From: Hemerocallis citrina
Lineage: Eukaryota; Streptophyta; Magnoliopsida; Asparagales; Asphodelaceae
Direction of reading: 5' to 3'
DNA length: 64,000 nt
NCBI GenBank assembly: GCA_017893485.1
Contig: CM030358.1
Coordinates: 254,117,228-254,181,227, forward strand
Numbering within the stretch: position 1 is the first letter of the stretch; each line of letters opens with the position of its first letter. Below, one piece after another: positions 1-10,609 of the stretch. Below the pieces are notes generated by a model. The model was not told the DNA's origin. It saw nothing but the letters and a program-made list of their open reading frames with translations, and searched no databases. Made by a program: the position numbers and the translations under genes.

Positions 1-718
1 TCCCCCCCCCCCCCCCCCCCAAAATTTAATACTTCCTGTAACACAGATTTTCGTAAGTAAAGAGCTTTTAACAGAGATTTGTAAATACTCCCCCTTAATT
101 CAATACTTCATAGCATAGAAGATAGAAAAAATATTTACTTTCAGTGTTAAAACCATTCCCCCCTTTTTGGAACACACCAATAGGGGGCAAAAGAAACGTG
201 GAGAACATACTCCCCAAAAATCAGTTGGTAAACATGAGATGAGTTTTGAGAAATATAACGGAGGAAAAATCTACTTACATGGTACCGTTGATAGCAAAAC
301 TCTTTGATATACAGGGAGAGCTCTTCATGGTATCATAGATTTGAGATTTTCCAATACAGATGTGAGGCATAAAACAGAAGAAGAAGTGAAATTGAATAAA
401 CCGATATTTATAGAAGATAAATAGAGAGTTCTTAAAAACGAGCAACCAGAAAAAAAACCGGTCGACCGCAACACCAATTAAGCATACAAGTCAAAATTAA
501 CCTGAGAGCAAACTGGTCGACCGTACAGTCGACTGCACATCTTGTAAAGATAAAACGCAAATCAGAGGGTGAGCCGGTCGACCGCAAATACTAAAAGCCA
601 ACATTTTGAAAACAGAGTATAAAACAAAACGAAGACTGAGAGTGTGCCGGTCGACCGTACACCCTCACAGGTGTACGACCGTAGTACAGTCGCCCATCCA
701 GTCGACCAAAAGGCATTT
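1..718 (-). repeat. copia 3' untranslated region with GGTCGACC palindromes
   Basis: No coding potential. A C19 run occupies 2-20. Between about 456 and 660 the palindromic core GGTCGACC occurs four times (near 459, 514, 574 and 648), 55 to 75 bases apart, each followed by GCA or GTAC. Further half-palindromes occur at about 528 and 700. The stretch lies between the RNase H end and the expected 3' LTR. No polypurine tract could be fixed. Confidence 0.6.
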
Positions 719-1114
719 TCAAGCTGAAGTATCAATAACATTCAGTTCTCCTTTCAAAAAATAAAATCGTTTTTCATCTAAAGGCTTGGTAAAAATAACA
801 GCAAGTTGCGAATCAGTAGAAACATATTCAAGAATAATATCCCCCTTTTGAAAATGGTCTTTAATAAAGTGATACTGAATATCAATGTGTTTTGTGTGAC
901 TATGTTGATCAGAATTCTTTGTCATATGAATAGTACTAGTGTTATCACATTTAATTGGAATGTGATCAAAAAATATCTTGTAGTCCTCTAGAGTGTGTTT
1001 CATCCATAATACCTGCGCACAGCAGGATACTGCGGCAATATATTCAGCTTTGGCAGTTGAGAGAGTTACAGAGTTTCGCTTCTTGGATGCCCATGAGACA
1101 AGACAGTTGCCCAA
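719..1114 (-). pseudogene. copia RNase H domain fragment
   Basis: The 131-residue reading frame matches the C-terminal RNase H of copia polyproteins. Near the N-terminus is SWASKKRNSVTLSTAKAEYI, the usual S(K)KQxxVxLSTAEAEY block with one Glu changed to Lys. Further on are the KHIDIQYHFIKD and TKPLDEKRF blocks seen in plant copia elements. The frame ends with its own stop at 719. The segment 1115-1364 upstream still reads as the connection region (CARFQSC, RIIRYLKGTPNTGL) but contains a stop and a small deletion, so this is a remnant of one polyprotein and not a separate gene. Confidence 0.85.
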
Positions 1115-1364
1115 GAAGTGACATGTGCTGCTAGTACTTTTTTTGTCTATTAAGCTACCGGCATAATCTGCATCAGAGAATCCTAGAAGAGAAAAGTTTC
1201 AATTTTTCGGGTATCACAGTCCAGTATTTGGTGTGCCTTTGAGATATCGAATGATACGCTTAACGGCAACCAAATGCGATTCTTTGGGACACGATTGAAA
1301 GCGTGCACATAGACAAACACTAAACAAAATATATGGACGACAGTAATATAAAGTAAACTGCCAA

Positions 1365-2256
1365 TTATACCTCGATAAGTAGAAATATCAACAATATGTT
1401 ACCAATTTCATCTTTGGAAAGCTTCGTAGTAGTAGCCATAGGTGTTTTGCAAGCATTTGCATTTTCAAGTCCGAACTTTTTGACTAGCTCTTTTGCATAT
1501 TTGGATTGATTTATAAAGATGTCATCATTTCTTTGTTGTACTTGAAGCCCAAGAAAATAATTTAGTTCACCCATCATACTCATTTCGAACTCATCCTGCA
1601 TTTGCTTTGAGAATTCCTTGCAAAGATTTTCATTGGTGGATCCAAATATAATATCATCAACATAAATTTGAATGATTAAAATATCTTTAGAGACATGTTT
1701 TATAAATAGTATAGTGTCTACTTTTCCTTTAGAGAAGCCTATGTGAAGTAGAAACGAACTCAGTTGTTCATACCAAGCACGAGGAGCTTGCTTCAAACCA
1801 TACAAAGCTTTATCAAGATGAAATACATGGTTTGGGTGTATGGGATCAGTGAATCCCGGTGGTTGTGCAACATAAACTTCTTCCGAAATAAAACCATTTA
1901 AAAACGCACTTTTGACATCCATTTGAAAGAGGGTAAAATCCATATAAGCAGCAAAGGCAAGTAAAATACGAATGGCTTTAAGCCGTGCAACAGGTGCAAA
2001 AGTTTCATCAAAATCTACAATTTCTTGTTGGTTATAACCTTGTGCAACAAGACGAGCCTTATTTCTAGTAATTGTGCCGGATTCATTTAACTTGTTCCTA
2101 AACACCCACTTAGTTCGAAGTATGGTTCTATTGTGGGGTCTAGAAATAAGTCTCCATACTTGATTCCTTTCGAATTGATTAAGTTTTTCTTGCATTGCAA
2201 TGATCCAGTCATTATCTTACAAGGCCTCCTTAATATTCTTAGGGTCATGTATAGAA
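1365..2256 (-). pseudogene. copia reverse transcriptase domain
   Basis: The longest open part of the element, 276 residues from 2195. It begins with the usual copia start of the domain ([14 protein letters not shown]), then [48 protein letters not shown] and the catalytic [10 protein letters not shown], followed by [10 protein letters not shown] stop immediately upstream (reads [10 protein letters not shown]) separates it from the preceding polyprotein. At its 3' end the sequence loses the LYLTASRPDI block through a short deletion near 1390. The catalytic Asp pair is intact, but the protein could only be made as part of a disrupted polyprotein. Confidence 0.92.
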
Positions 2257-2499
2257 ACGAAGGCAGAAAAACACATGAAATTTTGAGCTTGTGTGCGAGT
2301 AGTTACCCCTTTTGACATATCGCTTCGTATAAGAGTTGGTGGATGGCTAGACATGATTTCCCATGCGGGGTGTCTTTCATTTGTGAAAATTTAATATTGT
2401 ACATGTTCATCTTTCATGACATCAATTTGTTGTGCATGCATCTCTTTTATTTGTGATTTGAATGCATCTTCATCTTGAAGAGACTTTTGATTTTGAGCA

Positions 2500-3420
2500 T
2501 TCATATTTGGGTCTTCTTCAATGTGAACGTATTTCTTTTCAACCCGAACACCTGTCTCATCATCATCAACAACATGTAATATTTCTTTGGTGTAGGGATT
2601 AGTTTCATCAAAAATAACATCAATGGATTCCTAAATTGTGCACCTTCTTTTATTAAATACACGATATGCTTTGCTATTTAGAGAATATCCTAAGAATACA
2701 CCTTCATCACTTTTATGATCAAAGTTTTCCAAATTATCAAGAGTATTTAAAATAAACACTTTACATCCGAAGACGCGAAAGAAACTTTAGTTGGGAATTT
2801 TGCCATAATATAGTTCAAAAGGTGTTTTCTCAAGATATTTTCTAATTATTACTTGGTTAATTGTATAACATGTTGTATTGACAGCCTCTGCCCAAAATGA
2901 TTTAGGTAAATCTTTTTCACTAAGCATGGTTCGGGCCATTTCTTGAAGAGATCCATTTTTCCTTTCAACAACCCCATTTTGTTAGGGAGTTCGAGGACAA
3001 GCAAACTCATGTTTTATTCCTTTTTTATCACAAAATGATGTCAATAGTTCGTTTTGAAATTCTCCACCATGATCACTACGGATAGTAATAATGGTGAAGC
3101 TTTTCTCATTTTCCACTCTACGACAGGATTTTTGAAACACATACAATGTGTAATTTTTTTGTGGCAAAAAGGCAAACCCAAGTAAATCTACTATAATCAT
3201 CAACAATTACAAAGGCATATCGTGCACCTCCATTACTACGTGTTAGTGATGGTTCAAGGGGTCTAGAAGTTGATACTATTTTCTTGGATTTATGAGAACT
3301 TTTAGTTTGCTTACCGAATTGGCACGACTCACATGGTTTGTCTTTCTCAAATTCGATTTTAGGGATCCCCCTCACAAGCTCCTTGGTTACAAGTTGTTGA
3401 GATTATCCATAGCCGTGTGT
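2500..3420 (-). pseudogene. copia integrase with a lost catalytic residue
   Basis: Read on the minus strand, this holds the GAG-pre-integrase zinc-binding Cys pair (CESCQFGKQ) at about 3330, the core block GGARYAFVIVDDYSRFTWV at about 3190, and then SDHGGEF with the downstream VVERKNGS block that supplies the second Asp and the Glu of the DDE triad. Between RPLE and PSLTRSNGG (near 3255) the block that carries the first catalytic Asp in other copia integrases is absent, in frame. There is a frameshift near 3130-3200 and a stop just before the QNG block. Low-complexity inter-domain sequence follows to about 2500. Confidence 0.85.
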
Positions 3421-3699
3421 CCAAGTCTTCGATGCCATAACCAACCATCCTCATTTCTTGCGACAAAGCACATCATATGTTCCTGCGCTAATTTATTAGA
3501 ATTTATAACATATACATTGTTACATCAGTTAGCGAGAAGTAAACAAAATTTATTGCTATCTAGTACAGTGCATGTATTTTTTATCAAAAGTAACGGTGTA
3601 ATTTTTATCACATAATTGGCTGATACTAATTAAATTATGTTTCAAACCTCATATCAATAGAAAATCCTCAATGGAGAATGATGAACCAAAGTTTATTTT

Positions 3700-4740
3700 A
3701 TCTTTACCAATGGTTTGACCAGTGCTATTATCTCCAAAGATGATATCTTTCTTTTTTTCCCTTGATAGTGATGTAAAGTATCTGCTGTCATCTGTCATAT
3801 GATTTGAGCATCCACTATCAAGGTACTACCGATCTCTAGTCTTGATACACTGAGGTACCTACATCAAGAATAGTAGGTATAATTTTGCGTGCCCAAGTTT
3901 GTTTTGAACCTGCATTTACATCCTTTCTTATCCACACTGAATTAGTATTCCTTTTTAATGAAAAGTTATAAGAAATATGTCCTAGTCTATAACAGTAATG
4001 ACATGTGATACGACTACGTCTTGAGTCATGCATACTTGCATAGTTTTGAGTTGGTTTGTGATTATGTTGGTGATTGTGCAAGTGTGTATAAAATGATGGT
4101 TTAAATTTTTGATGGTGTGTTGGCACTCGTAACCAAGCCCTCGATTATCATGATAGGATCTTGAATTTTTTGTAATAAGGTAACTGGGCCCTTCATATTT
4201 TTCTACAATTTTTTCAAGCTCAATTACTCTTTTACAAAGTCTTTTCCTAGTCATCTCATCGTCTTTTGTGTTCAACGAAGAGTGTCTAGTGTAGAATCAA
4301 GAATCCTATTTTGTTCAAGAGCTTCATTACAGCCTTCCACTACCTCATCAAATTTTCTTTTGCGTTCTTTTAAATTATTTGTGAGTTTAGCAATATAAAT
4401 AGATTTCTCATGAATTTCTTTTAAGTGTTCATCATGTGTTGCTAAAGATTCTTAAATTTGTTATTTTAAAAGTTCATTTTCCTCTAGCAATACATCATGA
4501 TCTTTTCTAAATGACTCGAATTTTTCCATGATCAAAGCATTTTTATTTTTTTAGATTTTGATTTCTAGCAATACAAGAGTCATGTGTTTCATTCGGAATT
4601 TGTTTATATTGCCTTAGTTCACAACTCAGTTTTTTTGCATAGTCTTTTAATTCATTACACATGTCTAGATCATCATAAGAAGGTTCTTCGATTACATCTT
4701 CTTGGGATGATGATTGAACCTCACCATTCCCAAGAGCCAT
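3700..4740 (-). pseudogene. copia gag C-terminal part and protease remnant
   Basis: The minus strand reads an acidic, coiled-coil-like stretch (4740-4543, beginning MALGNGEVQSSSQED), then further charged sequence with stops. A second CCHC-type knuckle (CHYCYRLGHISYNF, last Cys changed to Phe) lies at about 4000. The retroviral-type aspartic protease signature YLDSGCSNHMTDD lies near 3825-3790, followed by IIFGDNSTGQT. A second knuckle after the first gag knuckle is typical of Sireviruses. Stops and frameshifts break this part at least three times. Confidence 0.75.
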
Positions 4741-4856
4741 GAAGCCGACATCGTTGTAACCTTGCTCTTCCTCACTTGAATCTGAGTCAAGCCATGTTGC
4801 CTTTAATGCCTTTTTTTCAGACCCGGGTTTGAGCGGTAGTAGTCCTTATTCCTGTC

Positions 4857-5786
4857 CTACGAGACAGGACAATTTACACGGATGTGTCCATGCTTCTTGC
4901 ACTTATAGCATACGTCATCCTTATCATTCTCTCTTTCTTCTTGGTACCTGCCATATTTTTTATGTTTGAGATACTTACAAAACTGCTTAGTCAATAGGGC
5001 GATGTCTTCGTCTGACTCCTCACAGTCTGAATCTGCCTTTGATGGTCGGAATTTTTCTGCTTTTAGTGCAATGATTTTCTCTTCGATTTTTGGTTCAATC
5101 CCAATATTTTGTATGTATCTATTGGTTTCCGTCATCTCCATCTCGTATGTCTTCAGCTTTTCTTGGAATGTGTAGTAGTCGAATTCCTTTTCTTCAAGGG
5201 TCTCCCTCATTGCGGCAGCCTTTACATCCCACTCTGGCGTAAGACAACTTATGAGTTTTCTGACCTTTCGGTCATCATCCAACCCCTTACCTAAGCTCTC
5301 ACGTTCGTAGGCAATGATATTGAAGCGGGAAAGCATTTGATCCACATTTTCTCCTGGGAAAGTACGAAACACATCAAACTTATAAAAACATAAATTTACT
5401 TTAGCTTTTACTTCAGAAGCGGTTCCCTCATGCCGCTTCAACATGTTGTTCCAGATCTCATACGCTGTCTTACAGTTTCGCCCACATCGCATTAGTTCTT
5501 CGTTATTCAACCCTGCATAGAGAGCCGTCATAGCTTTGGAATTTACCGTCATGAGTGCTAGCTCTGCTTTTGGGAAAGCTGTCTTTCCGTCGCTAACCGG
5601 AATGTCTGTTTTATTAATACACACATTCCATACTTCTTCTCCAAGCATCTGTAAAAAATGAGACATACGAACTTTCCAAACATCATAGAATATTCCATCA
5701 AAAAATGGTGATCGTGTAAGACTTGTCCCATTGGAGACGAATGGCTCCGATGAGTATAAGTTTTCGAAAGGAGGGATTTCGGCCAT
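4857..5786 (-). CDS. copia gag protein (capsid and first zinc knuckle)
   Basis: A 309-residue frame starting MAEIPPFENLYSSEP just after the primer binding site. It carries the copia gag fold: SPFFDGIFYDVWKVRMSHFL (the usual F-x-G-x-x-Y-x-x-W block), AYEIWNNMLKRHEG, VDQMLSRFNIIAYE and LISCLTPEWDVK. It ends with a canonical CX2CX4HX4C knuckle, CYKCKKHGHIRVNC, at about 4890-4865. In the element this protein packages the RNA. It is the best preserved frame of the element, although the frame stops right after the knuckle and does not continue into protease. Confidence 0.85.
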   Translation of the reverse strand: MAEIPPFENLYSSEPFVSNGTSLTRSPFFDGIFYDVWKVRMSHFLQMLGEEVWNVCINKTDIPVSDGKTAFPKAELALMTVNSKAMTALYAGLNNEELMRCGRNCKTAYEIWNNMLKRHEGTASEVKAKVNLCFYKFDVFRTFPGENVDQMLSRFNIIAYERESLGKGLDDDRKVRKLISCLTPEWDVKAAAMRETLEEKEFDYYTFQEKLKTYEMEMTETNRYIQNIGIEPKIEEKIIALKAEKFRPSKADSDCEESDEDIALLTKQFCKYLKHKKYGRYQEERENDKDDVCYKCKKHGHIRVNCPVS

Positions 5787-5829
5787 TGGACCTTTTGCTT
5801 AAGCTTTTAAGCTTTTGATAAGCACCTCA

Positions 5830-5840
5830 CTCTGATACCA
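5830..5840 (-). other. Primer binding site (initiator Met-tRNA)
   Basis: The minus strand reads TGGTATCAGAG directly after the LTR, the standard complement of the plant initiator Met-tRNA 3' end used by copia and other retroelements. It fixes the direction of the element and the inner edge of the 5' LTR. Confidence 0.85.
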
Positions 5841-5841
5841 C

Positions 5842-6901
5842 TATAAATCACCCTAGGGGGGTGAATAGGGTGATTGTGCGAAATTAAAAAAAAATTAAAG
5901 TAAAGTGCAGAGTAAATGAAAAGAGATAAGAAGAGCAAACGCAGATAGCACAAGTGTGCAGCGATATAACGTGGTTCGACCCCCAGGTCTACGTCCACAC
6001 CTCCAACTTGTAGCAATTCTCCGCCACAAGCGTTCCACCATACTCAAACTCTTGTACAGTGATTCTCGGATTCAGGTCGAGAGATCTATTACACCCACAG
6101 GACTTCTAATACAAGTCCCGTCAATCTCACCGAAGTGGAAGAAAAAGAAAAGGGTCAAGATCTTTAATGATCCCGACTGAAGAATACAAATAGTTATCAC
6201 GCACACTCGGATTGATTGTTGAAAGATTAGTTCGGAAGATTTTTCTCAGAAGTAATAGGTTAAGAATAAACAATGGGTTCAGCCAATTAAATAGACTGTG
6301 AAGTGTATCGATCAAAATTAGAAACGATACATTCCAAAAATGTGAATAGCGCAAAGTACGGTCGATCGGAATTTCGGTGCAGTCAACCGTTCATCTCTCT
6401 GACGTAAAGTAAAGAGATAAAGGGTCGACTGCTTCTTATGTAACTGTGAGTTACAGTCGACTGCGATGCGGTCGACCATTATGAGGTGCAGTCAACCGGT
6501 ATCGCGCTGTTCATACCGAATCCACTTTATATTCTCACAAAAAACTAATCAATCACCAATCAATTTTATACAGATTGAATCTCACAAATATAGAATGATA
6601 ACAACTGGTCTTGATAGCTTTCTTGGACACTAATCAGTCAACTGCTCTTTTTGAATATCTTCTTCTTTTGCTTGATTTCTCAATCTTTCTTTATTACTTT
6701 CCTTCTTTGAATATTCTTGAATCTCTTTTGGATCTCTTATGTATATTATTTGATCTTGAAAATCTGAACAACTCAATTTAAACTTATTAGTATTTATAGA
6801 CACGTTTTGTACACACCAAACCAAGAGTCAACAATATCAAGTCTTAATTCACTTATTAACATGACATTTTAAATTGTGAAACATGATGATGTTAAGTGAC
6901 A
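5842..6901 (-). mobile_element. 5' LTR of the copia element
   Basis: The inner edge abuts the primer binding site. The outer edge is proposed at 6901, where the minus strand begins TGTCACTTAACATC. The LTR holds a CACCCCCCTAGGGTGA palindrome-like block near 5855-5875 and a TGGTTCGACCCC block near 5970, as in Sirevirus LTRs. It also has several GTCGAC or GTCAACC repeats at 6360-6500. The outer edge is a judgement, because its partner LTR is outside the window. Confidence 0.6.
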
Positions 6902-7764
6902 ATTTGGAATATGCAGGCCTAGCAGTACGAAAAACATGATATCTCATTGTCTATAACTCCGAATCCGAATCTGTCAAATGTTCTGGAAACTAGATTCACA
7001 TTGCTACAACATTTATTTATAAAGTTCCGATCGATTTAAACTGCAACTAGGTCAAAACCTGGCTACAAGTTACAGAAGATAGCAGGGCAGCAACTTGCCG
7101 GTTCCATTTAAATTGATTCTTACTTACAAACATATAGTTTCAAATTTGTGTTTCTGCAATGAATGTGGGGACGACAAAACCACGCTTTTGACGGCATCGA
7201 ATCATAAAGGCAAAAGAATTTGATTCGACTAAACTAGATATGAAATATCACGAAGCATGGATGCTACAAGAATGACGGATTTCAGCATGATGATCAAATT
7301 ACTAAATGTCGGGATTCAAATGAAATGCTTGTACGGAATGATACGGCGGCAACACGTGCAAACGACGGAAACAAAGAGAGCACGTGCAAACTATGTAACA
7401 AGTAAACACGTGCACACATCGGGGGTAATCAACAGTAAAGGTAGAAACAACGGCAATGGCGAGAGCGTCAGTGTTGTGGTGATGGAGATGGGTTACATGC
7501 TTGCTGTCGATCAGGGCAACACTACCGCACTGGTGGTCAAGGTGGAGGCAGGTCGAGCGCTGGAGCTCAGCAGGAGGTGGTTGCGGTGTAGGAGGTGGCG
7601 ATGATGGTAGGGCGTCGAGGATTGGTGGTGGTGCTCGCGGTTGAAGGCGAGTGGAAATGTAGTGGTGGTTGCGGTGAAGGAAAGGGGCGATGGGAAGCTA
7701 CAGCGAGCAAGGAGGAGTGCAGTCGGGTGGTGCGGCGGCAACAGAGGAAGGCAGTGATGATGGT

Positions 7765-7805
<41 letters not shown>

Positions 7806-8430
7806 TGTTTAAGAAAGTAATTGGTGGGGGGTCGGTTGAGTAGTTAGGGGATTAGGTTGAGATCGTAATGGGATTTAAGGGGATTATAGGGAGTAATTAG
7901 TGGGGATATGGAGGGTGATTTGGGGTGAACGTGAGGGAGAGTTGGAGAGATCTAGGGAAAATTGAGTTAGTGGGTTTAAATTGGGTTAACGGGTTGGGGT
8001 ACACCAATGCGGGTTTGAGTTTAATAGTTGGGCTTACATTAATAAACAAGGATAATAATATATGTTGGGCTGGGTTTGGGCTTAAGAATTGGGCTTCACA
8101 TGAAATTAAAATAATTAATAAAATAATATGATAGTATATATGGATTAAAATTGAGCTTCGAATAAATCAAAGTAATATTTATAAGATGAAGGAAACAAGA
8201 CTTGGTTTGGGCATCAAAATAAATAAATAAAAAGAACAGAAACAAGATTATAGTCTGGAATATGAATTTGAGTTTTAAATATATATTAAGGTGGGTTTCA
8301 ATAGGAGATTCAAAAAGAATTTAAATGCAAAAGAAAGAATTTATACGGAAATTGAAATACAAGAATACAAGGAAAAGAAAGAAAAGAAATGGAAATCCAT
8401 ATAATCGGAAACTGGGTCACATCTAATCTC
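6902..8430 (-). mobile_element. Probable fragment of a long gypsy (Tekay/Del-like) LTR
   Basis: No credible gene. On the minus strand the order resembles the other long LTRs of this window: a CT-rich leader with a GA/CT microsatellite (7766-7804), a C-rich leader with spurious frames (7500-7740), then a block with CTAGTTTCCAGAACATTTGACAG (near 6985) like those at 16670 and 23470. Its 3' part is cut off at 6901, consistent with the copia element having inserted into it. The far edge is not visible and no target duplication could be tested. Confidence 0.45.
7766..7804. repeat. (GA)n microsatellite
   Basis: About 18 GA units with one interruption. It sits in the presumed leader part of the LTR fragment. 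Confidence 0.95.
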
Positions 8431-9327
8431 ACTTCACATATATGATGAACACGTACGATAATAGTAAATAAATACCAAAAGCTTAATTACATTGAACCAT
8501 AGTAAAGAGCTTCGAGTGCTTGAGTAGAAATTGCACCGGTTTAATATTTGAGACTGGACTATTAACATCATAATAAAAGAAAACACTGGCTTTAAAAAAA
8601 ATTCAATCAGTTCACATGTAGACAACATAATCAAAGTATACATGGAAATTTAAGGGTAAAAGAGACTAACCACATGATTCAAATGAATGCTAGGGGAGGA
8701 GGGGATTCCGTGCTAGGGATTCGAAGAGTGACAGAGCAAGACAGTACAAAGAAAAGATGGAGTGGATGGATTGGGGCATACAGTGATGGGGTGGTGAGAG
8801 GGGACTGCAAATTGGGGGTTTTGAAATTTTTTGGATGATTGATGGGGAGAGGTTTTGCGGATTTTGTAACAGACCGTCATTTGGAAAATCTGAGGTGAGG
8901 CATTGGATGAAGAAGGAGAGAACAAAGCATAAGGGAGTGAAATGAACTTTTTTCATTTTTTAAATTTATATTTATTTATTTGTTTATTTAATTTCTCAGT
9001 TGATGGATGTGCTTGGCCGAAAGGGTTTAGTCGTCTTTGAAGAGTAGCATTTTGAAGAAGAAAATAAAATTCTTAAACAAAAGTAGTCTTGGCAAAATAT
9101 ATTATAATAAAGAGTAATTTTTCATTCACTACCAATTTCACTACCGCTCTCTTCACTAGCTTAGGTGGTATACTCCTATTGAAGAGTTTCCCCACCTACT
9201 CTCTCTTCCTCCACGTATTGGAGTAGAATAGATAGATAGAATGGAATAGTTCCCACCTATTGGAGTAGAATAGATAGATAGAATGGAATAGGGGGAAAAA
9301 GTGCACATATGGAATCTGCTGGATTTC
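8431..9327. other. Unassigned AT-rich sequence with a short tandem duplication
   Basis: No gene or element end recognised. A 33-base unit (TATTGGAGTAGAATAGATAG and following bases) is duplicated at about 9216-9249 and 9259-9291. An 88-residue minus frame at 8690-8956 begins with a hydrophobic stretch, but it has no recognisable family and I do not call it a gene. Confidence 0.5.
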
Positions 9328-9905
9328 TTCCAAAATTACCCACTTTTTGAAAATATTTGCCAAACTGACCCACTTTCAAAACTATTTACCAAACTGATCT
9401 CCTCGCTATCTCTAGTTCAAATGAATTCACTTTCTCGGATAGCGAGTCTAGTTCTATGATTTTCTCCAACACTTGGAGAAATTTTGAACATGCATTTCTA
9501 TCTGAAATGTATAGACTCGCTATCTCAGAGAAAATTTGAACATTCAATTTATACAACTACACATGCTATCTCAGATAGCGAGTCTAGTTCAAATGAAATC
9601 GTTATCTCATATAGTGAGTGTATTTGTACTAATTTTTCAGAGAAAAATTGAACATGCAATGTATACAACTACCCACGCTATCTCAAATAGCGAGTTTAGT
9701 TCAAATGAACTCGTTATCTCAGATAGAGAGTATAGATCTATACATTTCAGGTAGAAATTGCATGTTCAAAATGTCTCTAAGTGTTAGAGAAAATCATAGA
9801 ACTAGACTCGCTATCTCAGAGAGTGAGTAGGTTAATATCGTAAATAGTTTTGAAAGTAGGCCAGTTTGGTAAATACTTTCAAAAAGTGGGTTATTTTGAA
9901 AAAAA
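9328..9905. mobile_element. Fold-back (inverted-repeat) element with amplified GCTATCTC/GAGATAGC motif
   Basis: The two halves are reverse complements. The left arm has ACCCACTTTTTGAAAATATT, then CCAAACTG and ACTTTCAAAACTATTTAC. The right arm ends at about 9905 with the same blocks inverted. Between the arms, CTATCTCAGATAGCGAG and its variants recur about eight times in both orientations. A second inverted pair, TAGTTCTATGATTTTCTC with GAACATGCA, occurs at about 9450-9510 and 9755-9805. There is no transposase. The arm style resembles the Mutator-like element at 30632. No target duplication was found. Confidence 0.7.
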
Positions 9906-10411
9906 ACTTGTATATGCTTTCTTGGGCCTACTTTTAGGGTCTGTTTGGTTCAAAGGAGGGGAGGGGATGGGAGGGAAGGGGAGAGAAAGGGAGGGGGGAG
10001 ATTTAATGAAAACTATGTTTGGTTCAAAGGAGGGGAGGGGAAGGGAGGGAAAATAATAATTTTCTTGTTTGGTTCACAAGGGGAGGGAATGGATTTTATA
10101 ATAAAATTACTTTTATACCCTTTTGCATATAATAAGAAATTCATACAACCACTTCATACAATAAGAATTGAAACAACAACGAATTAGAGAAATTTTATAC
10201 AAGCATTATCTTTTCTCTTTAGAATAGATACAAGCAAATTATGCAAGCATAAAGGACTTATTCTTCCTTGTGAGGTTAGCACATAGCAACAGTTGTCAAT
10301 TTGCAACTTGCTACTCAAACAATGCTTTTGGTTCAAATGAATTGTCACACTAACAAACATGCTCTCACACTAATTAACTCAGTTGCCTGGTATCACACAA
10401 AATACATGTGC

Positions 10412-10449
10412 ACCAAGCACCAAGCACCAAGCACCAAGCACCAAGCACA
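10412..10449. repeat. (CACCAAG)n tandem repeat
   Basis: Five consecutive 7-base units CACCAAG, the last one imperfect, inside the Harbinger element. Confidence 0.9.
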
Positions 10450-10524
10450 AAGCATATAGTGTTTAACAAAAATTTTTTCTTATATATGTACCCTTGAGAG
10501 TTATATAACAAGTATTTAACCTAC

Positions 10525-10609
10525 CCTCCGCTTCCTCATCTTTATCATCTTCATCCTCATCATCATCATCGTCATCTTCATCTTCATCTTCAACTAGAGG
10601 CTCATCGGG
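10525..10609 (-). pseudogene. Captured acidic exon (possibly from a nascent polypeptide-associated complex alpha gene)
   Basis: On the minus strand an open 85-nt segment encodes PDEPLVEDEDEDDDDDDEDE and continues to KDEEAEG. It is preceded exactly by TTATTCAG and followed exactly by GTAGGT, consensus acceptor and donor sites. Further upstream on the same strand (about 11540-11450) is a CT-rich leader-like stretch. The DEPxVEDxxxD...EAEG pattern resembles the acidic N-terminal part of plant NAC-alpha proteins, but low-complexity acid runs occur in many proteins, so the donor gene is a guess. No further exon was identified. Confidence 0.45.

Larger units (their letters stand above)
1..6901 (-). 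mobile_element. Degenerate Ty1/copia retrotransposon (Sirevirus-like), 3' end outside window
   Basis: Reading the minus strand from 6901 to 1, the order is LTR, primer binding site, gag, protease, integrase, reverse transcriptase, RNase H and a long 3' untranslated stretch. This is the copia order, with integrase before reverse transcriptase. The two CCHC-type regions in gag and the long 3' non-coding part suggest the Sirevirus lineage. Many stops and frameshifts show that it is dead. The 3' LTR is not recognisable and probably lies beyond position 1. Confidence 0.88.

Noticed and set aside
7257..7843. Plus-strand frames of 115 and 82 codons near the GA microsatellite
   Set aside because: Low-complexity translation, overlapping frames on both strands, and the position matches the leader of a long LTR read on the other strand.
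8690..8956. 88-codon minus frame with a hydrophobic N-terminus
   Set aside because: No family resemblance, no splice or promoter context, alternative frame equally open.
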